A stretch of 7,047 nucleotides of DNA from Firmicutes bacterium UBA7709 (GTDB lineage: Bacteria > Bacillota_A > Clostridia > Peptostreptococcales > Anaerovoracaceae): positions 620 to 7,666 of the forward strand of contig DLFX01000205.1 in NCBI GenBank assembly GCA_002482405.1, in the 5' to 3' direction. This document shows positions 6,480 through 7,047 of the stretch, piece after piece. The notes below the pieces were generated by a model, which had not been told where the DNA came from, ran no database searches, and saw only the letters and a program-made list of their open reading frames with translations. The position numbers were made by a program, and so were the translations under genes. Numbering within the stretch: position 1 is the stretch's first letter; each line of letters starts with the position of its first letter.

Positions 6480-7047
6480 ATCGTGGGAAGCCTTCACTAC
6501 AGCCTCGATCACAGGTTTGTAATCCGTTCCTGTATCGTGTTTATTTAAAAGCAGCAGATATTCGATATTCCCCTTTGCCCCGGTCATGGGAGAAAAGTCA
6601 AGGCCCTGAGGATAGAGCCCGCTTGCCTCGCCGTAACCGATGACCTTTTCGATGACTTCCCGGTGAACGGCCTCATCCCGGATGATCCCTTTTTTTCCCA
6701 CCTGTTCCCGTCCGGCTTCAAACTGCGGCTTTACGAGGCAGACCAGGTTTCCGTCCTCCGAAAGGATCTGCGCAGCAACCGGAAAGACGAGCTTCAGAGA
6801 GATAAAAGAGACATCAATGCTGATAAAATCGGCCTTTTCAGCAATTTTTTCCGTTTCAAGGTAACGGATATTCACCTTTTCCATATTTACGACTCTCGGG
6901 TCGTTTCTGAGGCCCCAGTCCAGCTGTCCGTAACCCACGTCGATGGAATAGACCTTCTTTGCCCCGTTTTTCAGCATACAGTCGGTAAAGCCTCCGGTGG
7001 AAGCGCCGATATCCACGGCCACAAGCCCCGCGAGCTTCAGCTGAAAC
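6468..7047 (-). CDS. tlyA: TlyA family rRNA 2'-O-methyltransferase, C-terminal part (5' end beyond window)
   Basis: This is the Rossmann-fold (FtsJ/RrmJ-like) domain of a TlyA-family, SAM-dependent ribose 2'-O-methyltransferase. Characterised family members methylate cytidines in 16S and 23S rRNA; some were first described as hemolysins. The frame is open to the right edge, giving 192 visible residues. It begins FQLKLAGLVAVDIGASTGGF, which includes the SAM-binding motif DIGASTGGF. Counting from that first Phe, three of the four expected catalytic K-D-K-E residues are visible: Asp78 in SIDVSF, Lys106 in LVKPQFE and Glu162 in GNIEYLLLL. The first Lys and the N-terminal S4 RNA-binding domain lie outside the window. 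The TGA stop is at 6468-6470. A GTG at 7022 looks like a start, but conserved-looking coding sequence continues upstream of it, so the gene is truncated by the window edge only. mutS follows 57 bases downstream. The target nucleotide cannot be read from the sequence. Confidence 0.93.
   Translation of the reverse strand, partial: FQLKLAGLVAVDIGASTGGFTDCMLKNGAKKVYSIDVGYGQLDWGLRNDPRVVNMEKVNIRYLETEKIAEKADFISIDVSFISLKLVFPVAAQILSEDGNLVCLVKPQFEAGREQVGKKGIIRDEAVHREVIEKVIGYGEASGLYPQGLDFSPMTGAKGNIEYLLLLNKHDTGTDYKPVIEAVVKASHDQLD

Noticed and set aside
7020..7022. GTG as the start codon of the tlyA-like gene
   Set aside because: The frame continues upstream to the window edge without a stop, and the SAM-binding strand begins right at this codon, so a start here would delete a needed part of the domain.
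1..7047. CRISPR array, riboswitch, tRNA, rRNA or insertion sequence
   Set aside because: No spaced direct repeats, structured leader, RNA gene or transposase was seen on either strand. Nearly every base belongs to one of five genes.

Overview
The window is a compact block of housekeeping genes, all read from the minus strand. In order of transcription (right to left) they are a tlyA-type rRNA methyltransferase (5' part beyond the right edge), mutS, mutL, miaA and a tyrosine recombinase (3' part beyond the left edge). Gaps between genes are about 57, 41, 1 and 24 bases. I see no convincing internal promoter and no intrinsic terminator, so the block reads as one operon or part of a longer one. 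Coding density is close to total, and no stretch over 300 bases lacks a gene.

The organism is probably a Gram-positive Firmicute of the class Clostridia, perhaps Lachnospiraceae-like. This is inferred from the purine-rich ribosome binding sites, a MutL with the metal-dependent endonuclease motif DQHAAHERIFYE, a MutS with a QISFF clamp-binding tail motif, and the mutS-mutL-miaA cluster. Hand counts give about 53-56% G+C in sampled lines of mutS, mutL and miaA, against about 44% over the whole visible part of the recombinase gene. Genus cannot be fixed from this.

Region by region: 6468-7047 encodes the C-terminal methyltransferase domain of TlyA. 3786-6410 is full-length MutS (874 aa), which recognises mismatches. 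1822-3744 is full-length MutL (640 aa), the matchmaker and strand-nicking endonuclease. 864-1820 is MiaA (318 aa), which prenylates A37 of tRNAs reading UNN codons. 1-839 is the N-terminal 279 residues of a Xer/phage-integrase family recombinase that resembles the long single-protein XerS type more than classical XerC/XerD.

MutS and MutL form the core of a methylation-independent mismatch repair pathway of the Bacillus type, in which MutL nicks the nascent strand and both proteins can dock on the sliding clamp. TlyA and MiaA act on translation through rRNA 2'-O-methylation and tRNA isopentenylation. The recombinase may be a chromosome dimer resolvase, which would keep a genome-maintenance theme, but this is inference. 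I find no evidence for a previously undescribed system. The points most worth checking are the recombinase type, an in-frame 33-bp tandem repeat in the MutL linker, the tlyA-mutS junction and the corrected miaA start.
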